Below, piece by piece: positions 46,063 through 59,032 of a DNA stretch of 64,000 nt. The stretch lies in NCBI GenBank assembly GCA_964636985.1, contig CAZWSX010000007.1, positions 194,226-258,225 on the forward strand, read 5' to 3'. The notes beneath the pieces are model-generated. The model was given only the letters and a program-made list of their open reading frames with translations, had not been told where the DNA came from and searched no databases. This stretch comes from CAZWSX01 sp964636985. Its GTDB lineage: Bacteria > Planctomycetota > Planctomycetia > Pirellulales > Pirellulaceae. A program made the translations under genes and the position numbers. Within the stretch, counting starts at the first letter, position 1; every line of letters starts with the position of its first letter.

Positions 46063-49014
46063 ATGAAACCGGTTTCCTTCTTTACGGTCCTTGTCTGCAT
46101 GAGCGGCGCGGCTGTGCTGCCGGCCGATGAGCCCTCGTTCGAGCAGCACATCAAGCCGTTTCTCAATAAGTATTGCCACCGCTGCCACAATGCCGACGAC
46201 ATGCAGTCGGGCATTCGCGTCGATCAGCTTTCGGCCGAGATCGAAGACCGTCAGATTCCGTTGCTCAACGGAATGCAAAAACAAGTCGTTGACGGCGTCA
46301 TGCCGCCCGAGGACGAACCGCAACCCACTGACGACGAGAAAAAACTTCTCGATGCCTGGATTGCTCGCGAAGTCCACATCGCTCGTTCGAAAGTCCGTGC
46401 GAAGAACGGGATCGTCCGCCGGCTAACGGTAACGCAGTATCGCAACACGCTGCGCGACTTGCTCGGAATCATGGAGGACCTGACCGATTCGCTCCCGCCC
46501 GATGCAGTGTCGAAAGACGGTTTCACCAACAACGCGCAGGTGCTGGCCCTTTCTCCCTTACAAGTCGAGACCTATTTCGACATCGCCGACAAGGCGTTGA
46601 GCCAGTGCATCGTTGACGAAGCGACCAAGCCAGAGGTGCAATGCTTCCGGATGGAGTTTGGCGCGGCCATCAATCCAACGCCGTGTCCCGATAATTTGAT
46701 CCTGGGGGCCCTGAGCGAACTCCTGCCGAACACCGACTTCGTGGTCACCGAGCCCAAGCCGGAGAAGCCGTTCGACTTTACGCACAAACCGATGCGCGTC
46801 CATTACGACTTCATCGAAGGCTACGCGGGCAACGATACCGTCCGCGCCTGGAGGAAGTACGACAGCATCTACCACTCCGTCTTCGCATGTGTCCGCGGAA
46901 CGCCGGGCTATCCCAAAGGACTCGCTTGGCAATCGGTTCCAGGTGGCATGCTGCTCAGGCCAGCGGTTCCTAGCCCGGAAATTTTCGGCGAATCCAACAC
47001 CTACGGCCCGATGGCGAATTTCAAAATCTCGCTCCGCGAATTACCCGACGAGGGGAACTTTCGCGTTACCGTGCGAGCGGCCAAGTACAACGACGGTTTG
47101 CTATTAGACAAGGACGTGCCCGCGCTCGACTTGGGGGCAGCGACGGCGACGATTTCCGACTTGGCAAAGACGACGGAGGCAACCATCGCGCTGCCCGCGG
47201 ACGGCATCTATCAAGTAGATGTCTGTGTCGCGCCCGGAAAGCCCCAGGCGTTCTCGTTGCAAATCGACGATCGCCACTTCTCGGGGCAACTCGATGAGCC
47301 TCAAGAAGGGGCTGCCGATTTTGCCAAGGCCTTCCTGGTCGTCCGGTTGCCCAAAGGGGAACGCAAGATCAAAGTCGGCTATGGCGACGCTGCGCGGTTG
47401 AAGAGCCTCGCATTTCATCGATTGGCAGACGATCACGCCATGACGAAGCGCTTCACCGTCTTCGAGAAACGCGCTCCTACGCTGGGCGTTCACGTTGGTC
47501 TACGACGGGACTGCGGCAGCACTCTTACGCAAGTTGGCGAATCAATCAGCGTTCCCAACAGCGATCTGCAATCTTTCACTTTCACGGGCGCGATCAACGA
47601 TTTTCCCGCGCCTGCGGTCGAGAAAGACAACGTCAATTACCTGGCGGGTATTCGTGAAATCGCCGTGCACAGTGAATACACCGATGGCCGCGACATGCCG
47701 CGCCTGGTTGTTCGCTCGATCGAGTTCGAGGGGCCTCTTTACGAATCGTGGCCGCCTGAGACTCACCAGCGTATTTTTGTCGACTCGGCCCATCGCGATA
47801 ATCCACCGGTGTACGCCAAAGAGATTCTGACGTCGTTTGCCACACGCGCCTTCCGTCGTCCGGCAACTGAGAACGAAGTCGAATCGCTCTTTCAAGTTTG
47901 GAAGGATTCGTACGAGTCGAGCCACAGCTTCAATCGCGGCATTCACGATGCTTTGCTCGTCGCTCTCACGTCGCCGCAGTTTTTGTTCTTGATTGAAAAG
48001 AGCGATTCGCCCGAAGGGGAGAATCTTGACTCACACGAATTGGCGTCGAAGCTGAGTTACTTTCTCTGGAACGCGCCGCCTGATGCTCGCCTGCTGGAAC
48101 TCGCGGCTAAGAACGAACTGCACGGCGCGCTCGACAGTGAAATGGATCGCATGATGGGCGATCCGCGCTTTGGGCAGTTTCTGAGTGAGTTCACTTCACA
48201 GTGGCTTAACTTGGACAAGCTCGACGTCGTGGCGACCGACGCCAAGCGTTATCCCACGCTCACGCGCGATACCAAGTTGCAACTTCGGCAAGAGCCTGTT
48301 GAGTATCTGCGGCATGTGATCGAACGCAATTTGCCGGTGCGCGCCCTCGTGGAGTCCGATTTCCTAGTGGCGAACGAGGCCGTCGCCAGTTACTACGGCT
48401 TGGCCGATCGGACGGAGAGCGGATTCAAGTTCGTCCCTGTTTCACACGACGGCACGAAGTTAGGTGGCGTTCTCACGCAGGCAGGCATTTTGGCGGGGCT
48501 CTCCGATGGGCGCGAGTCGAACCCCGTCAAACGTGGAGCGTGGCTGGCTCGGAAAATTATTGCTGAGCCGCCCGACGATCCGCCGCCGAATGTTCCGAAG
48601 CTGCCCGAAGACCCGGATGAAAAGGTGACGCTCCGCCAGAAACTCGAGATCCACCGCAACCAAAAGGGCTGCGCTAAATGCCATGGTGGAATCGACCCGT
48701 GGGGCCTGCCGCTGGAATCCTTCGACGCGGGGGGGCTGAAAAAGAAACACGACGTCGACGCCGCGTCGAAATTGCCGGACGGGACGGAGGTTCACGACCT
48801 AAACACCCTGAAAAAATACCTCGCCAACGACCGGATCGACCAGGTTGCTTTCAGCTTTTTGAAACACGTTTCGACGTATGCGAGCGGCCGCAGCTTGACG
48901 TACAATGAGCTGCAAGACCTGCGTGAGCAGGCGAAGCAACTCCGACCAACCGACTACAAGACGAAGGACCTGATCCGTTTCGTCATCAAGAGCGACGTGT
49001 TCTTGAAGAAGTAG
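46063..49014 (+). CDS. DUF1587/1592/1588/1585-type cytochrome protein
   Basis: 983-residue exported protein of the other planctomycete cytochrome family. Signal peptide (about 1-20), haem site CHRCHN (C38, C41, H42), DUF1587 at about 115-190 (RRLTVTQYRNTLRDLLGI), a carbohydrate-binding-like beta region (about 200-480), then DUF1595/1592 (AFRRPATENEVESLF to SQWLNLDKLDVVATD) and DUF1588 (FLVANEAVASYYGL, with GCAKCHGGIDPWG, C870/C873/H874), ending in DUF1585. Paired with the DUF1552 gene 36 bases downstream. ATG at 46063 follows GGGGAAATGA. Confidence 0.92.
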   Translation: MKPVSFFTVLVCMSGAAVLPADEPSFEQHIKPFLNKYCHRCHNADDMQSGIRVDQLSAEIEDRQIPLLNGMQKQVVDGVMPPEDEPQPTDDEKKLLDAWIAREVHIARSKVRAKNGIVRRLTVTQYRNTLRDLLGIMEDLTDSLPPDAVSKDGFTNNAQVLALSPLQVETYFDIADKALSQCIVDEATKPEVQCFRMEFGAAINPTPCPDNLILGALSELLPNTDFVVTEPKPEKPFDFTHKPMRVHYDFIEGYAGNDTVRAWRKYDSIYHSVFACVRGTPGYPKGLAWQSVPGGMLLRPAVPSPEIFGESNTYGPMANFKISLRELPDEGNFRVTVRAAKYNDGLLLDKDVPALDLGAATATISDLAKTTEATIALPADGIYQVDVCVAPGKPQAFSLQIDDRHFSGQLDEPQEGAADFAKAFLVVRLPKGERKIKVGYGDAARLKSLAFHRLADDHAMTKRFTVFEKRAPTLGVHVGLRRDCGSTLTQVGESISVPNSDLQSFTFTGAINDFPAPAVEKDNVNYLAGIREIAVHSEYTDGRDMPRLVVRSIEFEGPLYESWPPETHQRIFVDSAHRDNPPVYAKEILTSFATRAFRRPATENEVESLFQVWKDSYESSHSFNRGIHDALLVALTSPQFLFLIEKSDSPEGENLDSHELASKLSYFLWNAPPDARLLELAAKNELHGALDSEMDRMMGDPRFGQFLSEFTSQWLNLDKLDVVATDAKRYPTLTRDTKLQLRQEPVEYLRHVIERNLPVRALVESDFLVANEAVASYYGLADRTESGFKFVPVSHDGTKLGGVLTQAGILAGLSDGRESNPVKRGAWLARKIIAEPPDDPPPNVPKLPEDPDEKVTLRQKLEIHRNQKGCAKCHGGIDPWGLPLESFDAGGLKKKHDVDAASKLPDGTEVHDLNTLKKYLANDRIDQVAFSFLKHVSTYASGRSLTYNELQDLREQAKQLRPTDYKTKDLIRFVIKSDVFLKK

Positions 49015-49050
49015 CCAGTTCCCGCCCCCCCGATTCTCGGATTCCCACCT

Positions 49051-50385
49051 ATGGCGCCTTCGTTCCGCCTCGATCGCCGCGCGGTTCTCAAAGGACTGGC
49101 CGGCGTTTCGCTGTCGCTCCCCGTGCTCGATGCCATGGGCGCGGAAGTCACCGATAGCCCGCCGCGCCGTTTTTGCGCGATGTACACGGCCAACGGGATG
49201 TCGCTCCCTAATCCGAAAAACGGGATCGACGACTGGAGTTGGTTTCCGCAAAAAGAAGGAAACGATTTCGAGTTCGGCAAATCGACCGAGCCACTCAAGG
49301 CGTTCCGCAGCAAGGTGAGCTTCGTCGGTGGACTGCACCATCCCAACGGCGTTAAAGCCGACCCACACATGTGCAGCGACATGTGGCTCACTGGCGCTCC
49401 GCTCCACAATCCCAAGCCGGGCATGTTTAACACGGTCGGCATCGACCAGGTCGTCGCCCAACACACCAAGCAATATTGCCGGCAACCGTCGCTGGTCCTC
49501 TCGATCGATGCCGGCGTCGGTTTCCTCTCGCGAACGGGCACTATCTCCTACAACGTCGACGGTAAGCCGATCCCAGCCGAGAACAACCCTCGCCGTGTCT
49601 TCGATCGTCTCTTCCGCGGCGATCGGGCGTCGCTCGCGACGCAGCGCGAAGAACTCAAAAAGCGAATCAAGTTAGTCGATGCCGTTCTCGAAAGCTCCAA
49701 GGCTCTCAATCAGAAGCTAGGTCAATCCGACCGCGAGAAGATGGATCAGTACCTGACCTCGCTCAACGAAGTTGAAGCTCGCCTGACGGCGTCGGAAAAG
49801 TGGATCGATATCCCGCTCAAAGCGCAGGACTACTCGTATCTGAATCTCGATGCCGACAACGAAGGGGAACCGCGCGACTATTATCGCAACATGTTCGACC
49901 TGATCGCGCTCGCATTCGACGCGGACATTACGCGATCGGTCACGTTCATGCTCAATCGCGAAGACGGGATGGGCATCAGCGATACTTTTCCGATCAAAAT
50001 TGGCCTCGCACAAACGCACCACAATTTGTCGCACGCCGGCGACAAAGACGGGCAACTCAAGTTCGCCAAGTACGATTTGTTCCTCAGCGAACAGGTCGCT
50101 CATTTCCTCGGTCGCTTGGAAGAGTTCAAGGACCAAAGTGGTTCTGTGCTGGATAATACGATTGTGCTGTTCGGAAGCGGCGCGAGCACGACCCACTGGC
50201 CCAAGAATCTTCCCACGATGCTCGCGGGCGGAGCGAACATGGGACTCAAGCACGGAACTTATTGGCGCGGCGAGGAGGGGCGAATGTCGAACATGTTCCT
50301 CAGCATCTTGCGATCCATGGAGATCGAAGAACCGTCGTTCGGCGATAGCACGGGAACACTTAACGCTCCGATCTTTTCCGTCTAG
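49051..50385 (+). CDS. DUF1552 protein, Tat signal
   Basis: 444-residue DUF1552 protein, standard partner of the DUF1592-type cytochrome gene just upstream. The N-terminus LDRRAVLKGLAGVSLSLPV is a classic twin-arginine signal. Middle blocks: PHMCSDMWLTGAPL, NPRRVFDRLFRGD and a coiled-coil-like stretch ELKKRIKLVDAVLESSKALN. C-terminus: IVLFGSGASTTHWP, TMLAGGANMGLKHG. Function unknown; probably an exported metal-dependent hydrolase-like protein by analogy with DUF1501. Confidence 0.92.
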   Translation: MAPSFRLDRRAVLKGLAGVSLSLPVLDAMGAEVTDSPPRRFCAMYTANGMSLPNPKNGIDDWSWFPQKEGNDFEFGKSTEPLKAFRSKVSFVGGLHHPNGVKADPHMCSDMWLTGAPLHNPKPGMFNTVGIDQVVAQHTKQYCRQPSLVLSIDAGVGFLSRTGTISYNVDGKPIPAENNPRRVFDRLFRGDRASLATQREELKKRIKLVDAVLESSKALNQKLGQSDREKMDQYLTSLNEVEARLTASEKWIDIPLKAQDYSYLNLDADNEGEPRDYYRNMFDLIALAFDADITRSVTFMLNREDGMGISDTFPIKIGLAQTHHNLSHAGDKDGQLKFAKYDLFLSEQVAHFLGRLEEFKDQSGSVLDNTIVLFGSGASTTHWPKNLPTMLAGGANMGLKHGTYWRGEEGRMSNMFLSILRSMEIEEPSFGDSTGTLNAPIFSV

Positions 50386-50409
50386 TGTGTCGTTTCATTT
50401 GCTTGGCCC

Positions 50410-50433
50410 GTAGCCGCGTTCGCCAGAACGCGG
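50410..50433 (+). repeat. REP-like palindrome, type A, copy 3
   Basis: Identical to 6910 and 38661 (GTAG head, CCGCGTTC stem, GCCA loop). Starts 25 bases after the DUF1552 stop. Confidence 0.88.
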
Positions 50434-50464
50434 TAGATACGCATCACCATTTTCCGAGTAGTCA

Positions 50465-53679
<3,215 letters not shown>

Positions 53680-53683
<4 letters not shown>

Positions 53684-55152
53684 TGCCTCATACGACAAAT
53701 ATCGCTGGCCGGCACTTGCTCGATCGTCGCAACTTCTTGCACGACACGGCGACTGCTTTGAGTGCCGTCGGCCTGACCAGCTTGTTGCAGCAAGATCGCT
53801 TGCTCGCCGCTCCTTCGGCTAGTGGGCCGATCATCGATCCGGCTAAGCCTTTTGCTCCGCGCCCCAGTCATTTTCCCGCTAAGGCGAAGAACGTCGTTGT
53901 GATTTTCTGCGCGGGGGCTGTGAGCCAACTGGAGACTTGGGACTACAAGCCCGAACTGATCAAGTTCGACGACAAGCCTTTGCCCGGCGGGCCCGCCGTG
54001 ACGTTCCAAGGTCCGGCAGGTAACCTCGCCAAGCCGCAGTACGAATTCCGCCAGCGCGGTGAAACCGGCAAGTGGGTCAGCGACATGATCCCCCACCTGG
54101 CCGAACTGACTGACGACATCGCTTTCATCCAGTCCCTCACCAGCAAGACCAACACGCACGGCCCGGCCGAGAATTTTCTCTCGACGGGGACGCCGCTGGA
54201 TGGATTCCCGAGCCTCGGTTCGTGGCTGACGTATGCCCTGGGGAGCGAAAGCGAAAACTTGCCTGCGTACGTGGCGATTCCCGATCCGCGCGGCGTGCCG
54301 CAAAACGGTTCGAACAACTGGGGGCCGGGCTTCCTGCCTGCGGCGTTCCAAGGTACGCCCATCAGCGCGAAGGAGCCCATTCGCCATCTCACGGCACAGG
54401 GCGTTGGTGCGGAAACGAACGATGCCGCGCAGTCGTTGCTCCGTAAAATCAATCAGCGTCATCAGGAACTACATCCTGGTGACGGGAAACTTGCTGCGCG
54501 GATTGCCAGTTACGAACTCGCTGCGCGAATGCAATTGAGTGTGCCGGCGCTGCTCGATTTGAGTTCCGAACCCGCCCACTTGCTCAAGAGTTACGGCGCC
54601 GACGATGAATCCAATCCGACCAAGGCCGCCTTCGCGCGGAATTGCATCTTGGCTCGGCGGCTGATCGAACAAGGCGTTCGCTTCGTGCAACTCTTCAACG
54701 GCGCCTATGCCAGCGGCGGCGAACTCAACTGGGACGGGCACAGCAAGCTCCGCGAACAATACGACAAGCACGCGGCGATCCTCGATCAACCGGCCGCCGC
54801 GCTGATTCGCGACCTGAAGGCCCGCGGCTTGCTCTCCGAGACGCTCGTCGTGTGGTGCACCGAGTTCGGCCGCATGCCCTTTTTCCAAAAAGGGGCGCAA
54901 GGGCGCGACCACAATCCCGACGGTTTCACCTGCTGGCTCACTGGTGCGGGCGTAAAACCGGGTGTCAGCCACGGCGTGACCGACGAACTGGGCGTCAAAG
55001 CCGTGCAGGATGTCCACCCCCTCTACGACTTCAACGCGACCATTTTGCACCTGCTAGGGCTCGATCACGAGCGCCTCACGTTCGAGCACAACGGCATTCA
55101 GCGCCGCCTCACGAATGTCGAGGGGAACGTCATCCACGAAGTCCTGGCGTAG
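53680..55152 (+). CDS. DUF1501 protein
   Basis: 490-residue DUF1501 protein. The start ATG at 53680 overlaps the preceding stop (ATGA). N-terminus LLDRRNFLHDTATALSAVGL is a twin-arginine signal. Family marks: KNVVVIFCAGAVSQLETWDYK, WCTEFGRMPFFQ, GRDHNPDGFTCWLTGAG, VEGNVIHEVLA. Translationally coupled to its partner, the discoidin-containing cytochrome gene, so the two likely act as a complex or in succession. Confidence 0.93.
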
Positions 55153-55291
55153 CTTTCAGCCGAAATTAGGGCATATTTGCCGCAGTGCGGTCTGGATACC
55201 GGTCTGATTGTCAGATAATCTAACGGCTCCCGACTAAGTTAGAATGGCGTACTCTCCCGACACCTGTATCCCTGCCGTCACTCATCGTTTC

Positions 55292-58200
55292 ATGACCTCG
55301 AGAAAACAAACCCTTCTGGTGCGAGTGGCCGCGGCGGCAATGTTGATTGCCGTGTGGAGCGGGCTGTCTGCTGCCGACGAGCGCGATGATTTCTTCGAAG
55401 CGAAGATCCGGCCGATCCTGGCCGAGACTTGTTTTCGCTGCCACGGCGGCGGAAAAGTGGGGGGATCGTTTCGCGTCGATTCGCGCGAAGGCTTGATGAC
55501 CGGTGGCGACTCAGGCCCCGCGATTGTTCCGGGCAATCCCGAGGAAAGCCTGCTTGTCCAGGCGATCCGCCGCGACGACGGTGTCTCGGCAATGCCTCCG
55601 GACCTCGACAAGACCCTTCGCCCCGATCAAGTGGCCGACTTTGCTGCGTGGATCAAAGGTGGCGCGCATTGGCCCGAAAAGACAACCAAGTTTGTTGCAA
55701 CCAAGCACTGGGCATTCGAACCCATCGCCGATCCGCCTCTTCCCGAAGTGCATGACGCTGCCTGGCCGAAGAGCTCGATCGACACCTTCATTTTGGCAAA
55801 ACATGAGGCTGCCGGAGCCAAGCCCTCACCGCAAGCCGACAAGTTGACGCTCATCCGCAGGGCGACCTTCGATCTGACGGGCCTCCCGCCTACGCCGCAA
55901 GAGATCGATGCCTTCCAGAAGGACGAATCGCCTCAAGCGTTCGAGCCGGTCATCGATCGACTGCTCAAGTCGCGCGCGTACGGAGAGCGCTGGGGACGGC
56001 ACTGGCTCGACGTCGTTCGCTATGCCGATACCGCTGGCGAGACGGCCGACTATCCGGTGCCGCTCGCGTGGCGCTATCGCAACTACGTGATCGACGCCTT
56101 CAATGCCGACAAGCCGTACGATCGGTTCCTCAAGGAGCAACTCGCCGGCGACATCATGGGGGGCGATCCGGCGACCTATGCCGAACGCGTCACGGCCACT
56201 GGATACTTGGCCATCTCGCGGCGGTTCGGATTCGACTCGGAAAACTATCACCACCTCACCATTCAAGACACGATCGACACGCTGGGGCAGTCGGTTCTTG
56301 GGCTGAGCCTTGGCTGCTGCCGTTGCCACGATCACAAGTTCGACGCCGTGACTGCGCGCGACTACTACGCGTTGTACGGCATCTTCGACAGCAGCCGCTA
56401 TGCGTTTCCCGGCTCGGAGCAAAAACAAAAGTTCCGGTCGATGGCCTCGCTGTTGCCGCCGCGCGAAGCCCAGTCGCAGTGGCGCGCGTACGAAATGCGA
56501 TTGGCGTCGATTGCCGATCGCCTGACGAAACTCAAGCAGCCGGTTCCCTCGGTCGTGTTGCGGTCGCTCAGCGAGATCGACGGCGATTTCGAACTCCAGG
56601 CGCCCGCCGCGGGCGGCAGTAACGGCGTGCTCGTGCCGCCGTGGCTCTACCAAGGTCGCGTGGCCATCACCAACGACGCTCAAAGCCCGTTCAAGAATCG
56701 CTATCCCTCGGGCCGCGTCGGCGCGACCATCGGGCAAGGCGCCGGTCCGTACCGGATCGAACAAGCCGTGCACCCGGGTTACTCGGCTGAGACGGCACAG
56801 GCACTCCACGTGAATCTCGATTTCCGCGTCGGCGAAGGCGCAGGGAACCATCGATTCGTCTTGCGAAGCAGCGAAGGCAAAGCTGCGGCCGAACTGCTGA
56901 TTGATTCCAAATCAGTATCGTTGCGCAGTGGGGAAGCTACGGAAACGCTCGCAGCGGTCGCGCCCAACCAATGGCAAAGCATGCAGCTGACGCTCGACTG
57001 GAAGTCGAGAACGCTGTCGGGACGAATCGGCGCCCCTGGCAGTGTTGCGGAGTTTCAAGGCAAACCGATTTCTGCTGACTCGGTCGAGAGTCTCCTGCTG
57101 GTTGGAGACACAACGAAGGACTCGCCACTGCCGGCAATCGCCTTCGACAACCTTGCCTTGCAGGACGAACCCCTGGCGCCGATCTCGACGGAGCCAACAG
57201 CAGGCAACATCGATCAGCAACTCGACCCAGCACCGATCGCCGAACAACTCCGCGCGCTTGCCGGCATTGATGGCGACTTCGAATTGCAAACCAAGGACGC
57301 GGCACCCGCGACGCCGTGGGGCCCCGGTCCCAACAGCGTCGTCAAAATTTCGGGCGATTCGCAAAGCCCTTACCGCAACATCTACCCGGGCGGGCAACTA
57401 GGCATCTTCATGCCCAACCGCGCGGAGTACGACGGTTTCGGCATGACGATCCCGTCCGTGAAACTCGACGATCAAGGACGATTGTTTGCCAGCTTCGATT
57501 TCCGCTGCGCCACCGATGCGGCGGGCGGGAACGGCTCGTGGCGCTACTACCTGGGGCACGGTCCCGGCCCGAGCGCGGCAATTGAGCTGTTCTTCAACCA
57601 TCGCGAGTTCTTCCGCCGCAGCGGTGACAATCGCGACGCGATCGCCGCCATCAATGTCGGCGAGTGGTATCAAGTTCAACTCATGCTCGATACCAAGGCA
57701 AGAACCTACCAGGGACATTTGCTCTCTCGGGATAGAAAAATCGATTTCGCCGGCGAAGTGGCCACGGGGTGGGACGGGCAAATCGACTACACGTTCATCG
57801 ATAGCTACGGCCATATCGGCGGCGTTCGGCCGGCGCTGGATGCCGACAATTTCTCGCTGAAACAAGCCGAATTGCCGCCGCTTGATGTGTCGCCTGTCGA
57901 GTCGAGCGGATCGCGCGATGAGCGCATCGCGAAGGTGACCGAGCTAAAAAAGCAAATGGCGGCGATCGAATCGTCGGCCGAATCGCTCAAGCAAGAACTG
58001 CAAAAACTGCTGGTCGACGGCCCTTATGCCATGACCTACGGGATGTCGGAAGGAACTCCGCACAACGTGCGGATGCAGCTTCGCGGCGAGCCCGACCATC
58101 CGGGCGACGAAATCCCACGTGGGTTCATCAAGGTTCTCGGTGGGCAAGCGTTTTCGTCCGAGGCAGCTGGAAGCGGCCGGCTTGAGTTGGCCGAGTGGCT

Positions 58201-59032
58201 CACCAATCCCAAGCACCCGCTCACCGCCCGCGTGATGGCCAACCGGATTTGGCAGTACCACTTTGGCCGCGGCCTGGTCCGCACGCCGAATGATTTCGGC
58301 GTTCGCGGCATGGCGCCGACGCATCCAGAGTTGCTCGATCACCTGGCCACGCATTTTGTTCGCGACGGTTGGTCGATCAAGGCGATGCATCGCCGGATCA
58401 TGTTGAGCGCAACCTACCAGCAAGCGGCACACGGCTCGGGCGACATGGCAGCCGCCGAACGGTACACGGCCTTTCTACGTCGGCGGTTAAGCGCTGAAGA
58501 AATTCGCGATTCGATCCTCGTGCTCAGCGGCGAACTCGACGCCGAGCCGGGCAAGGAACATCCGTTCCCGTCGCCTACCGGTTGGGGCTATTCGCAGCAT
58601 GGCCCGTTTGTCGCCGTGTACGACCACAATAAGCGGAGCGTTTACCTGATGACGCAGCGGATCAAGCGGCATCCGTTCCTGGCCTTGTTCGATGGCCCTG
58701 ATCCGAACACCACGACTGCGGATCGGTTGCTGACAACGGTCCCAACGCAGTCGCTGTACTTTCTCAACGATCCGTTTGTTCATACGAAGGCGGATCGTTG
58801 GGCGGCACGACTTATCGTTACATCGCCTGATGCGGCCGGGCGCGTCGAAAGTGCCTTTCGCAGCGTCTTAGGACGAACGCCCAGCGGCGAAGAAATCACG
58901 CAAGCTGTCTCGTTCATCGAAAACTACGAGGCGGAAGCTTCAGCTGCGAAGCTCGACAACGCGCCATCGCGTGCACTGGCCGCTTACCTCCGAACCCTGC
59001 TCAGCAGCAACGAGTTCTTGCATGTCGAATAA
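55292..59032 (+). CDS. Cytochrome c-like / DUF1549 / tandem LamG-like / DUF1553 protein
   Basis: 1246-residue exported protein; start at 55292 (MTSRKQTLLVRVAAAAML) gives the signal peptide. Haem site CFRCHGGGK (C47, C50, H51), DUF1549 (about 140-360, CCRCHDHKFDAVT), then two repeats each opening with IDGDFELQ (about 430 and 660) that look like LamG/concanavalin-type lectin folds, then a short coiled coil (ELKKQMAAIESSAESLKQEL), then DUF1553. Among the cytochromes in the window it is the largest. Overlaps the next gene by 11 bases. Confidence 0.92.
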   Translation: MTSRKQTLLVRVAAAAMLIAVWSGLSAADERDDFFEAKIRPILAETCFRCHGGGKVGGSFRVDSREGLMTGGDSGPAIVPGNPEESLLVQAIRRDDGVSAMPPDLDKTLRPDQVADFAAWIKGGAHWPEKTTKFVATKHWAFEPIADPPLPEVHDAAWPKSSIDTFILAKHEAAGAKPSPQADKLTLIRRATFDLTGLPPTPQEIDAFQKDESPQAFEPVIDRLLKSRAYGERWGRHWLDVVRYADTAGETADYPVPLAWRYRNYVIDAFNADKPYDRFLKEQLAGDIMGGDPATYAERVTATGYLAISRRFGFDSENYHHLTIQDTIDTLGQSVLGLSLGCCRCHDHKFDAVTARDYYALYGIFDSSRYAFPGSEQKQKFRSMASLLPPREAQSQWRAYEMRLASIADRLTKLKQPVPSVVLRSLSEIDGDFELQAPAAGGSNGVLVPPWLYQGRVAITNDAQSPFKNRYPSGRVGATIGQGAGPYRIEQAVHPGYSAETAQALHVNLDFRVGEGAGNHRFVLRSSEGKAAAELLIDSKSVSLRSGEATETLAAVAPNQWQSMQLTLDWKSRTLSGRIGAPGSVAEFQGKPISADSVESLLLVGDTTKDSPLPAIAFDNLALQDEPLAPISTEPTAGNIDQQLDPAPIAEQLRALAGIDGDFELQTKDAAPATPWGPGPNSVVKISGDSQSPYRNIYPGGQLGIFMPNRAEYDGFGMTIPSVKLDDQGRLFASFDFRCATDAAGGNGSWRYYLGHGPGPSAAIELFFNHREFFRRSGDNRDAIAAINVGEWYQVQLMLDTKARTYQGHLLSRDRKIDFAGEVATGWDGQIDYTFIDSYGHIGGVRPALDADNFSLKQAELPPLDVSPVESSGSRDERIAKVTELKKQMAAIESSAESLKQELQKLLVDGPYAMTYGMSEGTPHNVRMQLRGEPDHPGDEIPRGFIKVLGGQAFSSEAAGSGRLELAEWLTNPKHPLTARVMANRIWQYHFGRGLVRTPNDFGVRGMAPTHPELLDHLATHFVRDGWSIKAMHRRIMLSATYQQAAHGSGDMAAAERYTAFLRRRLSAEEIRDSILVLSGELDAEPGKEHPFPSPTGWGYSQHGPFVAVYDHNKRSVYLMTQRIKRHPFLALFDGPDPNTTTADRLLTTVPTQSLYFLNDPFVHTKADRWAARLIVTSPDAAGRVESAFRSVLGRTPSGEEITQAVSFIENYEAEASAAKLDNAPSRALAAYLRTLLSSNEFLHVE

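Noticed and set aside
55826..56851. 341-codon frame on the minus strand
   Set aside because: Antisense to a cytochrome/DUF1549 gene; no signal or domain.
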